From: Cheilinus undulatus
Lineage: Eukaryota > Chordata > Actinopteri > Labriformes > Labridae
DNA: 64,000 nucleotides
Reading direction: 5' to 3'
Assembly (NCBI RefSeq): GCF_018320785.1
Contig: NC_054882.1
Coordinates: 27,284,719-27,348,718 of the forward strand
The notes under the pieces are model-generated. The model did not search any database, had not been told where the DNA came from, and saw only the letters and a list, made by a program, of their open reading frames with translations. The first letter of the stretch is position 1, and every line of letters begins with the position of its first letter. The translations under genes were made by a program, and so were the position numbers. This document shows, in pieces, positions 13,531-26,200 of this stretch.

Positions 13531-14159
13531 AAAGATCTGTTTGGGCCTTTCATGCCTTTACTAGGACAGAATAGTGATGGAGCTAAAAACTGTGGAGAGG
13601 GAGATGGGCATGACCTGTAGCCACAGGTTGCCTGCCCACTTTAAACACAAAAGCCTCAGTACAGAGCATGGGACATGCAAGCTGAGCCACAAAGCTACCG
13701 GATGACATATTATGTTCAAATAAATAAAATCCCCTTGGAGATAATATCCAGTGGGGACATAACCAGCAGGTCATTTAAAGTAAAACATCCTCAAACATAA
13801 ACTGGTTTGGAACTAAAATAGGCCTCCTCGAAGATCCTAATCTGCTAGTATTTGTTCATTGTCTGGAGAAAATTTGCATGAGCTAACACACACAAAAAAA
13901 TACACAACGATTTCCTGAGGACACATAAGGTATTGACTTGGGAAGCGAGTCAACAACAAGACATGATGATTACATTAAGTCAGTGAGTTCAGAGGGTTCA
14001 TAGAGTTCAGAAATTTCGATTGCCACGACAAGTTTGAAACATTTGACCCATGAAGAAGAAGCCTGTGACCTCAGACTTTAGTTTGATTATTGATGAAGAT
14101 AGCAGCTACAGGACTGATAGTTGACACGTCTCAGGCTAGTTTGCTATAAATCTTTATTT

Positions 14160-14870
14160 TTTAGATCACCGTCGGGTCTGTAATACATGCATTTAAACTT
14201 AGCACAGAAAGTAAGAACATCTGAATTTAGTAGATTGTGTTTTTGTTGTAACAATGGGCCTTGCCATACATCTTCTACTGTTGGAAAGCCTGTTTATTTC
14301 CTTTTTAAATGATGCCACATTAGTAAGGAACATGTATTTGTGGGATGAGCAGCAGAGCTGAGTATGTGAGTTGCACCTGTGAAAAATTTGCAAAATCCTG
14401 TCGGCCAGTTCCAAACAGCTTATTCTCCTGTTTCTATTGACTCTTGTTTTGAGTGTCTGGCACCCCCAGGTGCTGACAATCAGGCATCTGTTGTGTTCAG
14501 TGATGAGTCCAGATTCTGCCCATTAAAGTTGGATCATAATGTCAAAGTGTGGAGATGATGCAGAGAACATTATGCTGATTGCTGCAGTGATAGAGTAACA
14601 TCTTTTGGTGGAGGCAGTGTGGTGGTATGGGGCGGCATCTCCTTCACTTGAAAAAAAAACAAGGCTTGCCATCATTGGAGCCAAATGTTAAATTGTCAGT
14701 AGTTCTTGATTCAATCATCCAATCCACCAAACACCAAACAAGAGTCTGTGGCATAACCAGGTGTTTGGTGTTGGAAGAAATGAGATTTGGCAAATTTTTC
14801 AACCCACATACTCAGCTCTGCTGCTCATCCCACAAATGCATGTTCCTTACAGGATGTGCGTGGCTCTAAG
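14160..14870 (+). mobile_element. Tc1-like relic with long inverted arms
   Basis: The arms match the foldback element at 2168-2545: AACATGTATTTGTGGGATGA near 14330 and TCATCCCACAAATGCATGTT near 14826, with AGTATGTGAG and CCCACATACT next to them. Between the arms, about 14480-14650 reads as a Tc1-type transposase core in broken frames. It has an SDESRF block, then a GGGSVVVWGG block. The element is dead. It links the foldback repeat to a Tc1-like parent. Confidence 0.65.
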
Positions 14871-15739
14871 TGTTGCCTAAATGGCATGTGCGTTCTGGGA
14901 AAGGCAACACAGATGTTCATCATTTAGGCTAGTTCTACCTAATTATGACAAATTCATGAATGAAAATGAAACATAGGTTTTCTGTTTAGTAAATACACCT
15001 CAAGAGGTGCCATTTATCAAAGTCCTAAATTCAAAACAAGAAGTAAACAGCAGAGCCTGGCAGTGCTAGTCTGGACTCATCATACTGTGTTATTGTTTAG
15101 GTTGAGAGCCCCCTGGTGGCTGGATAATACATACTGTACGTTTAACACATTTAATGAAAACAAATCAAATACTTAACACCATAGTGTTACTCTGTAATAC
15201 TGACTTCATTAAATAAACTAAAAATGTCATTCTTATCAATCATAATAAGCATTTAAAAAAATCCCAGCTCACCACAATCACATACAGACTCTTCAGATGT
15301 TTATGATCTGTTTGGTGTCAGTTTTGTTCATTTAGCATCCTTTTTAAAAGTCATCTACTCTCCACTGATGCTGTGTGCCGCAGCATCCATTAAGTGAGTG
15401 ATATGCAATGAGTGGGCATGCATGTCAATGAAAAGATTTCTGGAAAGCCTGCTCTCCTGTATCCTCGACTACCTGTCCGCAGATCTCCCTCCTCTAACCT
15501 CAATCCCTGTCCTCAGAGCAAAGTAAGAGCTTTGTAGTGAGTCAAAAACTCCTACAGGTTTGACCACAGCTTGAGGACACATTGTTTAAGAGACAGGAGA
15601 CATATCCTTAGGAGTGAAAACAGAGCCAGAGGGGATGACGCCCCTCCCTGTGGAGCAAATCTGAGTAGTAAAATGCTGATACAGACAATCGACCATATGC
15701 CTAATATCAATCTGGCAGATGACTGCTTATCCTCAAGGG

Positions 15740-16320
15740 CAGGGGTGTCAAATTCAATCACAGCAGGGGCCGGATTCTGAATTTAGGTCTAACCTGAGAG
15801 CCTAACAGGGTCAACATTTAACCATAAACTATCATCTGCACCAGTAAAAAAAGGGGGAAACTAACCGAGCACTGATGATAAATGGTTTCCAGTTTTAAAA
15901 TAGTCAAAATTACACATTTAATAGCTCAGAATATGAGATGAAAGTCAAACTTATTAGTTCAAAAGGTCACAACACAAAATTCAAAGTCAAAATAATGAGT
16001 TTAAAGGGCAAATTTATGAGAGAAGGTCAAAGTTGGGAGTTTTAAGAATGGAAATATTACATAAAATTCAAAATCATAAGTTTAAAAGGTAACATGATTT
16101 AAAATTTTGAATTGTGAGTATAAAAGGTCAAAATGTGGGATTAAAAGTCAAAGTTAGCAGTTGAAAAGGTCAAAAGGTGAGATCTAATTGGAAACAGTGA
16201 GTTGAAAAGGTCCAAATATGAAAAGGTTGAATTTTGACATAAAAATTCAAAATTGTGAATTTAAAAGGTCAAAATATGAAATAAAAAGTCAAACAATAAA
16301 TTTGAAAAAACTGAAAAGGG
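15740..16320. repeat. hAT-like left end followed by degenerate short tandem words
   Basis: The block begins CAGGGGTGTCAAATTC, a common hAT-type terminus, followed by a GC-rich subterminal part. It then runs into about 450 bp of diverged units built from 'aaaaggtcaaa', 'tatgag' and 'ataaaaagtcaaa'. I could not find a matching right terminus, so it looks truncated. From 16321 to 17530 nothing is recognised. Confidence 0.5.
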
Positions 16321-17532
16321 GGGAGCGCAAGGCTTTGTCTGCTCTGAGGCTGCTTAATAAGATTTACACATACTGACTAAATCATTATAAAATAGTTATA
16401 AAAATAATTTATAAAAAGGTCTTTTGGTCAGAAAAACAAGCATAAGTCTATTTGAAGGTTTTATTAGTGAAACAATTAAAATCGATGTTATCAGCCTAAT
16501 AATGTGCCATAAAAAAGTATGTCAGAATATTTAAATGTATCTCTAACAGAGTTGAGGGTATTTTTAAAGGGATTTTGAAGGTTTTCTTTGATATACAGTA
16601 GCTGTGGATATCTTAAGCAGCTTAAAAATTCTGGAAATTTCCCAAACCGCTCGGTAGTGCCCTGTAGCCTCCTGCTGAACCACGTCTGCCTGCATGGAAA
16701 AGCTGAATGAAAGGAGTGAAAGCAGGAACAGGGGAACAAAAACACCCTCTAATATTACTGAAACTGCAACCCCTAATGTACGCTGTGTTTACAGTAGTGC
16801 CCGTATAAACTCATATAAAGATAGAACATCTGGAGTAATCGCTTTGTTGCCAACGTCTTTGCCTTATTTCCACCTAAACGGCGCAATAAAACGTGTAATC
16901 ACGGCAGATAGAGCGACCATAAAACAATTTCACGCTCCTAATACTCCATATCTAAAAAAAAACTGACTGGCACTATCTAGGCTTCCTCGCGATCATATTT
17001 CGCTTCCTGGTACTCACACGAATTGTAAACGTGGCAACAATCTCCACGTGCTACTACCCTGAGAGTATGTATATGTCTAAAACAGGCATAAATATATAAA
17101 AACTTGAAAAAAACATACCTGGAGAAGGGCGGCATTGATTTAGCCTACTACGATACACAGACATTACGCATAGTACCAGCGGAGAATGACGAGGACGCAC
17201 ACGTCATTTCCCATCTGGGCTCAATACAAACAGACATGACTGTGAGAGGACGCTGAGAAATACTTCCCCAAATTTATATTATATTTGTACATCTGTGGGT
17301 GGCTCATGTAAAAAAATGTATCATCGTTTCAGCAACAGTCACAAGAGAAAATAAATCATATAAAACCAGTAATGTGAGAGGACAGATGAGTCAATAACGT
17401 TTTGTTTTCGTTCTTTTCTTTGTCTATTTCTCACCAAAAGAAAGTTTAAAGAGCCTATGTAGGAAGCTTAAACTATGAAGCTAAATATATGTGAAAACTG
17501 AGATAAAGTAATGATGAATAAAGGTCTTATAA

Positions 17533-18785
17533 CAAGTATTCACCCCTTGGATGTTTTACCCTTTTAGTGATTTTGTAAATCAATCATGATCAATATAATT
17601 GGGCTTTTTTAAGCAAAAATTTACATAAAATCCCTCTTTAATGTCAAATGCATCTAAAATGCATCTATACAAAGTAATGTCAATTAAACAAAAATATGTA
17701 AGGCAAAATAAATGACTGCATAACTATCTGCTCCCTTCAAGTCATTCACCTTGTTGTCTTTCAGTCATTTTGGTGTAGCTTTCGCTAAATGCTTCGAATC
17801 TTTGTCTTTCTGGAAAATACGTCTTCTCCCAAGCTGTAGTTTTCTTGCAGATTGAATAAGAATGCCCACCAGAACTTTCCTATATCTTTTGGCATTCATT
17901 TTATGCTCTACTATCACAAGCCCTCCAGGGCAAGTTGCCAAGAAGCGTCCCCACAGCATGATGCTGCCACCACAGTGGGGATGGTGTGTTTGTGGTGATG
18001 TGCAGTGTTTGGTGTCCGCCAAATATATTCTTCTGTCTGAAGGCCCAAAAACCAACATTTTGGCCTCATCACAGGACTTACCATTCACTTGACCATGGAG
18101 TCTCCCACACATCTTCTGGTGAAAACTAGTCAAGATTTAATGAGAGTTTTCTTCATGGGTGGCTTTCTCTTTGCCACTGGTGAAGAAGGCAACAATTGTT
18201 GCAGAGTCTCTTCATCTCAGCTGCTGAAGCTTGCAACTCCTTCAGAGTAGTCATAGCTGTCTTTGTGGCCTCTCTCACTAGTCTCCTTCTTGCACGGTCT
18301 CTCAGTTTGTGAGGACGGCCTGATCTAGGCAGATTTACACACGTACCATATTCCTTCCATTTCTTGATGATGGATTGAACTGAACTCTGGGAGATGTTCA
18401 GTACCTTGAAAAAAGGTTTGTATACAACCCCTGACTTATATTTTGCAATTCATTTTTCACTGAGTTGCTTGGAGTATTATTTTGTCTTCATGGTGTGATG
18501 GTAGCCATGAACACTAGTGGACCAGTGACTGGACCTTCCAGACACAGGTGTCTTTATACTTCTATCAGTTCAGACACATTCACTGCACTCAGATGATCCT
18601 CATTTCACTAACTGTGAGACTACCAGCACCAACTGGCTGGATATTTATGCGATCATTGATTTTACATTCCGTATTTTTGTTTGACATTACTTTGCAGAAA
18701 TCTTTTGTCACTTTGAAATTACAGAGGGTGGCTGCTATATAAAATAATGTAAGGGAAAAACATCCAAGGGGGTGTATGTTCATTC
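17533..18785 (-). mobile_element. Tc1-like element, rearranged, dead transposase
   Basis: The left part begins AAGTATTCACCCCTTGGATG and continues with the terminal sequence shared with 27752, 29567 and 61919. The right part ends ACATCCAAGGGGGTGTATGT. A minus-strand fragment at 17765-18133 reads as Tc1 transposase, with the block [20 protein letters not shown] and then QLGRRRIFQKDKDSKHLAKA. The paired helix-turn-helix region follows at 18170-18420 in broken frames. No intact open reading frame remains. From 18786 to 20364 nothing is recognised. Confidence 0.75.
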
Positions 18786-20364
18786 TCCTCCACGTTGTGT
18801 GCACCAGTGTGTCTCATATGTTTCTAATATGATCGATCAATCAGAAATTCTCACACAACTATCATTATTTATCAAAAGCAACAAAATAAATGAGTCAACA
18901 GACTGAAATTTGTATCAAAGAGGGTAAAATAAATACTGGGGGGCCTCAACTCCTCCCTTAAAAATGTCCACATGGTACAGTCCAGCGCTGCGAAATAATG
19001 CAAGTAAATTCAATTTAATCAAAGTAAAAATACTGCTCATAAATGGAGAAATTATGCTTCAAAAATACATTAAAAAAGCATATATGTTTGTAAAAAATGA
19101 TGCAACATTTGTTGCTTGGCTAGCTGATTAAGGGAGGCCCTGTGTAGTACTCTTTCTGGGGTCCTAGCTACGTCCCTGCAGGAGGCTAATGGGTTTCTAG
19201 GTGTCTGTGATTGGTCGGCAGGTACATAACAGAAAGAAGTCCATTCTGAATTTTCAAGATAGTTCACTAACTGAAGAAAAGTAAGTTCACGGAACAAAAG
19301 GGGACTAGGAAATCTCACTAGTTCCAGAAGGATCATTGCTCTACTAATGTGTTTTAATACTATCATGTTAGAACAGTCACAAGGAGCCTTTATCGCCAAT
19401 ACTTTGATACTTTAAAGATTTTATTGTAGTTAATCTTTCTGTACTTTGACTTGAGTAGGATTTAAATGCAGGATTTGTTTTCTAATTGATTGATTTAGTT
19501 ATTATTAACTTATTTGCTTTAGTAAAAGATCTCAGTAATTCTCCCACTACTGAGGAATGTTAGCCTGTGAGGGAGTGAAATGCTTCTGCAAAACAAACAA
19601 AACCCAACAAGAGAAATCCATAAACCCTGATAAGCTTTTTCAGCGTAAGCAGCCAGGCACTGTGAGTATGCAGATAAGCTTTAGCACATTAGCACAAATA
19701 CACGTGGCCGTCTGCCTCTCAGACGAAAGAAATACCAAAGTATCTGTCCATGCAGGAGTCCACGCAGCAGAAGTAAAGATGTATTAGTGTGTGTTACACA
19801 AAGATTTATATATAGGATGAAAATAGTAATTACTGATGGGGTAGCCCATCACCCACACTTTACTCAAGGACAATTACACCTCTATTTTTGCTTTTGGTAG
19901 ACTTTGTCAATCTAAACCACCCTTAAAAAGGTGGTCCCAGGGCCTCTGATGATCTTTAATGGGACAGTAAATTTGAATATTATTAGTTAGTTAAGCTCAG
20001 AAAGCTGTTGGGGTACAGCAGATCCACAAAAAGCCCCAGATTTTTTTTTAATTTTGGCATTTATAAGATATATTTGAGCGTGAATGAATGCACATGGCTC
20101 TAACTCTCTGAATAGTAGTTAACAGTAAGTTGTTTTGGTGTAAAATCTGGGGGTAGGTACAGCTGAGCTTTTGGGCAAAGGTGGAGGGATAAAGTAGGCA
20201 GGGGGCCAGTTGGGGCCCATCAGAAAATGTGTGCCCAAGACCCTCTAAAAGGCTAATCCGGCCGTGGACCAGTCAATATATCTGATTAAAAATGAACCTA
20301 ATTTCTACTGTTTTTTCAGAGCCTATCAACTCTAACAAAGTCTGGAAGTTTAAAAGAAACTCAC

Positions 20365-20943
20365 CTGATTCCCAAAAACTCCAATGGAGCATGCCGTTGA
20401 AACCTCATCCGCTCCAAACCAGTCAGACGCCAGGCGCGAGGGCATCCCGAGGATGAAGACCTGTGCGAAGGAGCTCAGAAGCTGTCCCAGCATGGTCACC
20501 CCAAACAGGTTGGGTCGTGCGCTGGCCACCTTGATCCACGTCCCGGCGCAGTTCAGCGCGTTGGCCAGCAGTGCCATGACGCGCAGCCCCTTCTTATCCA
20601 GCAGCCAGGTGACCGGGAAGATGAAGGGGATGTAGACGAGCATGTAGACCATGGACAGCCAGTCTATAGCGAAGGCTTCCACGTTGTAGAACTTGGTCAT
20701 GATGTTGCTGATGATCCCGTACTGGATCCATTGGTACGCGTTGCACAGAGAGTAGGAGCTGAAGAGGAACACGATCACCCAGCGCTTCTTGTACAGGCGC
20801 GTCTCCAGCACTGGGCTGCTGCTGGCTCCGTTTGGGATGATGCTGCATTCAATGTGCTCCGGATCCTTCGTCTCCACATGTGGACCGTTAGTCTCCGACT
20901 CCTTAGAAACTCGCCTATTATCTCCCATGTCTGCTTCAATCAC
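20365..20943 (-). CDS. flvcr2: flvcr2 distal alternative first coding exon (1b) or orphan first exon
   Basis: The exon is 193 codons from ATG at 20943 (a second ATG is at codon 6) to a consensus GTGAGT donor, phase 0. Residues 1-50 are hydrophilic. TM1 holds [14 protein letters not shown] with Trp72, TM2 holds [15 protein letters not shown], and TM4 holds Gln161 in the [12 protein letters not shown] segment. The exon ends CSIGVFGNQ inside TM5. Trp72 and Gln161 are 89 residues apart, as for the reported choline-contact pair of human FLVCR2. By eye it is closer to human FLVCR2 than exon 1a is. It is more GC-rich at third codon positions than its surroundings, as expected for conserved coding sequence. 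I found no exon 2-like sequence between 9842 and 20364. It therefore either splices about 19 kb to 1239-1380 or is what remains of a tandem gene. Confidence 0.8.
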
Positions 20944-21821
20944 AAAATGAATCCACTTCTTACTACTTTAAATATCCTTAAACCTTAAAATGACTTTGCA
21001 TGAGTTATTTTAGACAGTTCAAAAATCAGCCAGCTCTTAGTGAAAGCACAGGACTGAAATAACTTCAGTTTTATCAAACACTAGCTCCATACCAGAGGAC
21101 TGACCAGCTCTCAGTTCATTCAGCACCCTGTGTGACAAATCCCCTTTGCAACATGCACTAGGTACAAGGCTGATGACTTTTACTCCACCCAGCTGCTGAG
21201 ATAAGACATGACAGCAAGAGAGACACATTAATATATCAGTCAGTCAAAACATGAGGGTTAAAAAGCAGCCAACAGACAATAAAGGCAACATATAGAAACA
21301 TAGGCTGCTACATCAAATAATCACACTGTTTCTGGTCTTATCATTTGTTCCAATGTTAACTGGTTTAATTTCACCCCCTATGGCATTAGGATTGGTAATC
21401 AGATATCAACATTGTTCTGTGTTTTATCAGTAGCCAATAATATTCTAATGCTTTAATAACATTGCATTTACAGCTTTACTTTAAGTCTCATTTTGGCTCT
21501 CTTGCCTCAGTCGTCTCCTTGTTAATCTGAAGAGTAAATCCCTTTGAACAATGGGTGACTTGTTCACTTTCTAAGTCACCACAAGCTCAGAACTTCTGTT
21601 GTTTAATACTCACTATATCTAATTCTTAATAAAGAGTGTATTATGGCAAATCTAAGCTCAACTAAATCTGGTTACATTGATTCGCAAAGCCCTATTTGAT
21701 TAATGATAACATGAACATGAATTATGCTTTAAGTTCTTCAATCAAACATTCAATTTAAATAGATTTGTCACAAATATACAGTACTCTGAGTGGGATTACC
21801 AACCCCTTACATACTCTACAG

Positions 21822-22756
21822 CAGTGCTTCTCAACCTTTTCAGCCCACAACCCCAAAATAAAGGTGCCAGAGACCCGGGACCTCCGCTGTACCTGAAGGT
21901 TGCTGAACACAGCCATGCACATTCAAGAATAGTCATGTGCAGACAAGGCCACTCATTGGGGGGGGGGGGATGGGAGAGCTTCCTGGGGCCCAGCAAAATC
22001 ATGGTCCGTTGTAAAATGAAGCTCTGGTATATGCTTATCAAAGAAACAAATATCTTTTAAATTCATTTGTTGAGTAAGTAGCCCTCTTAAAAATTTAAAA
22101 TTTTGTTAAAAACAGAATTAAAAAAAATGTTAAACATAGCTAAAATGGGTTAATAATGGCAAAACAAGTAGTGGAAAGGTGGTGAAATTGGATTTTAAAA
22201 GTAGTAGAAATTGGTTAGAAGTGTCAAAAATGAGATAAAAGTGGCAAAAATAACAAAAAAAATTGGTTAAAGTGGCAAAACAGGCATATTAAGTGGTTAA
22301 AAAGTGGCTGAAATGGCATTAAAGTGGCAAATATAGGTGGAAATTTGGTGAAATGGGATGAAAATTTAATATAAATTTGCAAAAAAGGGTTAGCTGAGGC
22401 AGAAATTGGAAGAAATTGGTAAAACTGGCCAAAATGGGCATATCAAATTGTGAAATGTGGCGTAAAAAGTGGTAAAGAGGGGTTAATAGTGGCAATAATG
22501 GGACAAAGGAGCCAACAATGGGCATAGAGTGGAACGATTTGGTTCAGAAGTGGCAAAGACAGGCAGAAAAAAAGTGGTGGGAAGGGTTTAAAAAATAAGC
22601 AAAAGAAGGGTTTTAAGTGGCAAAAAATGTGTTAAAATTTTGCAAAATTGGTGTAAAGTGGCAATAGTGTGATTTAAAAAATATTGTTAGTTTTTTAATG
22701 CATCTGGAGACCCCATCTCAGTGTCTTGGGACTGACCCCAACATTGAGAACCGCTG
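21822..22756. mobile_element. hAT-type non-autonomous element with perfect 8-bp target duplication
   Basis: The element starts CAGTGCTTCTCAACC and ends TTGAGAACCGCTG, an imperfect terminal inverted repeat. It is flanked on both sides by CTCTACAG (21814-21821 and 22757-22764), the 8-bp duplication typical of hAT transposition. The 935-bp interior has no transposase; about 22090-22680 is a run of short words such as 'aaagtggcaaaa' and 'ttaaagtgg'. A related terminus opens the window at 1-174. The preserved duplication suggests a fairly recent insertion. Confidence 0.85.
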
Positions 22757-22789
22757 CTCTACAGTCCCTGATTTAGCTTTTTAAAAACT

Positions 22790-23285
22790 CTATGTCAAAG
22801 TGAAAACAGAATTCTACAAAGTAATGTCAATGTAACCATGAAGATAAAAGAACACTCCAAGCAAATCAGAGACAAGGTTATGTAAAGTATAAGACAGAAG
22901 ATGGATACAAAACATTTCCAAGGCATTGAACATCCCCAGGAGTTCAGTTAAATCCTTCAATAAATGAGGAAATGTGGCACATGTAAATCTGCCTAGATCA
23001 GGCCGTCCTCACAGACTGAGCGACCGTGAAGGAAAGAGACTAGTTAGAGAGGCCGCCAAAACACCTATGACTGTTCTTCTTCACCAGTCAAAGCTTTATG
23101 TGAGAGTGGCAAAGAGAAAGCCACCATTGAAGAAAACTCATTAAATCTGGACTTCATTTAGCCAAAAGGCATGTGGGAGATGCCAAGGTCAAGTGGGAGA
23201 AAGTTCTTTGGTCTGATGAGACCAAAATAGTGCTTTTTGGCCATCAGACAAGACATTCATCACCACAAACACACCACTCCCACTC
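22790..23285 (+). mobile_element. Truncated Tc1-like element (N-terminal half)
   Basis: The sequence matches the internal part of the element at 61919-63427 in the same orientation. Shared parts are AGAACACTCCAA, CATTTCCAAGGCA, TAGATCAGGCCGTCCTCAC (the PGRPR-type linker of the DNA-binding domain), AAGAGAAAGCCAC and AAGTTCTTTGGTCTGATGAG. It stops within the catalytic half. Frames are broken. Confidence 0.7.
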
Positions 23286-23289
23286 CCAC

Positions 23290-26200
23290 TTCCTCCCTAT
23301 GCAACATGTAAATGAGACATCTTTAAGATTAGGGGTCTCTTCCTGAAACAGGGATAACATAAAATGCATGAATTGAAGTGTAGAGCTGGTTGTACTGTTG
23401 CTGACCACCAGATAGCACTGTTTATAATAATATTGATCATTAAAGTTTAACTCAACATCATTTATATATTTGCAATTTTCAAGACCCAAAAAACATCACA
23501 TAAAAAAGAAACTAAACATTTATTTCTTTATGGAAATACAAAAATGGTACTTTGTCATAGCTTATATGTTTATATAACATCATATACAAAAGTATAAAAA
23601 AATTAAACATAACTGGTAGTAACAAAATGGTAACAGAAAAATAATGTACGATGTAAACAGTCCATAAATGTGCATACATGACGCCTGCGCCAAAACATAA
23701 GATTAAAGAAAATAATGTATTGCTGTCATCAAATGTTTTGAAAAAAAGAAAAAGAAAAAAATGGACCAGAAAATCATGAAGGCAATATATCAGTATTTGG
23801 AGTAACTGCAATAGAAATATATAGAATTTACTAGAATTTTATTGTGAAAACAAGATGTTTTATCTGTATGTGATGATTATTATATGAGAAGTTATTTTTC
23901 ATATTGGGTTGTCAAACGCTTAGGATTTTTAACACAGTTAACTTTTGAATTTCTGTAGTTAATTGTAATTAATCTCCCATTTTGATGCATTTTAATGTTC
24001 CACTGTTTGCTTCCAAAACTGTTTTTTTTTTAAGTTGGATTTTTCTTAAACTAAAGACAACTTACTTCCTGTTTGGATACATGCTTTTATTTTGCAGGAA
24101 AAAAAGAAGTTAGGGTTGATTGATTTGATTGCTCATAGCATGAACTTACCCACTGAATAAGGTCCTTGTTATGGATTGAAAAGGTAATACATGGACAACT
24201 TTAATAACCCAAGGTGTTGGTGACCTTTGACTTATCCACTGAGCTTCTGTGATTTTTTTAAAATAGTAAAATGACACATAATATGATATGACATGGGTAT
24301 CAGCAGATATTAGCTTAAAAAGTCAATCATCAGTATCAGTGGATATGATATTCCTGCCAATATTTACCACCAAATATATCAGCTGTGAATATCAACTGTA
24401 TGTTTGAATGAGTTTGTGGAGTTTCAGGCAGGATGAGCAGACCTTCGTCAGCTGTGGTCTTTTTCTTTGTTCATCCACATTTCTTAAATTTTACGGTGTT
24501 TTCTAGAGAGCAAAGGTCATTATTTGTTCATCTTAAATTTGTGTTTTAATGACTAAAGTTTTAAGTCTGAACTAAATTAATATGTGGGAACTAATATTGC
24601 TGTGATTCCTTCATTCCTGCCACTCTTTGATGAGGCTCAGTGTTCGTATTGAAATTCTACCATAAATTTTGGGACAGTTGTCCGTGGTCATAAGTGGGGC
24701 CAGTGTTAACGTTATTGTGTTATTAGGCTTTCATTCCCTGGGAAGAAACTAAAACTCTGTGAAAGACATTTTAATAGAACAATTAAATTTCTTGTGAGTC
24801 TTTAAACACTGAATTGAGATCCACCAGAAACAAAACGATGAAAACAAAATATGGTATCTGGGTAGAAGAGATGGCATTTCCAGTTTTCTGCTAAAACCTT
24901 TTCCTTCCTTTTCTCTCTATTGATTTCTTGTTTTGCTCTTTTGTGGGTTTTATTGGCTGTTTGAATAACTTTTCTTTCTGGTGTGTATCTTTTTCCCTGT
25001 CATTGTGTTTTGATGTCTTTTGTGAAGCACTTTGAATTGCTTGTTGCTGAAGTGTGTTATACGATAAACTTGCCTTATCTGGCTTTTAGAGAAAATGAAT
25101 TTGGAAATATTGCTATATTAAATATTGGCAAAACCCAGTCTCACTTATCTCTAATAATAACGTATGTGGTTAACAGCAATTTAAAAAAAAATCAATACAC
25201 TAAATATAGACCTTAATCTATTATTTATGTATTCTTGCTGACAGCCCCAGTTCTGAATGAATCTATTAAGCATTCCTTTTTGGCTGGGACACAGAATGAG
25301 AAGTTTTATCTCCTCATTACAATAAGGAAACTGTTTGTAACTGTAAGACCCAACAGTGGAAGCTTGTTAAAAAATTGAGTTATATCAACTTAAAAATCCA
25401 AAAATGCTTTGACAGCTCTATTTTTCTGAATTGACTGAACACATATCTTAGTTTTAAGTAAACAGTACCCAATCATTCTAAGTATTTTGTTTATCGTGGT
25501 ACTCACATTATTCAACAATCATCCCTTTATCTGCATAGTTTTCCCAGAATGCTACTGGGCATTAGACTCTTTTGCACCATGAGTGAAGTTACCCACTCGG
25601 TTAGACAAGTCCTGCCTGTAGGGAGCAACCACAATACACAATAGATGGTATACTGAATAGGATAGAAGAGGACCTCCTGGTTCAATTCTTAGATACTTAA
25701 GCTGGCCTAACTTGAGTTAGATCAAAGCACATGATGACAATGAGGGAAAACAGCAGGGAACTAAGATCATGTTGCTTTACCAAAAGTGCTTTAATAATTA
25801 GTTTTGACCTGGATTCAAGCAGAATTTTTAAGTGTTGGAACATTTCCACAGTGTGGATAGACTTTAAAAAAGTTTAACTTTATTATAAATCAGTAAAACT
25901 GAGTTGATATTATTTAAAATGGCTAAGTACCTGCTTCACAACACATATTTATTTTCAGTTACATAAAATTTTTACGAAATCAGCTGCCTCTAATGTTTTG
26001 AGTTTCATCAACTCCTCTGGGATAACTAAAAAATTTTTTCACTACTTCAAAACTTGATTTTAACAAAATGTTTTTCAACTTGTTCAATTTTGCAGTGTAG
26101 CTTTAGCATACATAACCACTGCGCTTTTAGGATTTGACCCTCTGCTTCACATTTTAGTTACTTTTAAATTTTTTGTGAAACCAGAGGTAAATGAAATGCA

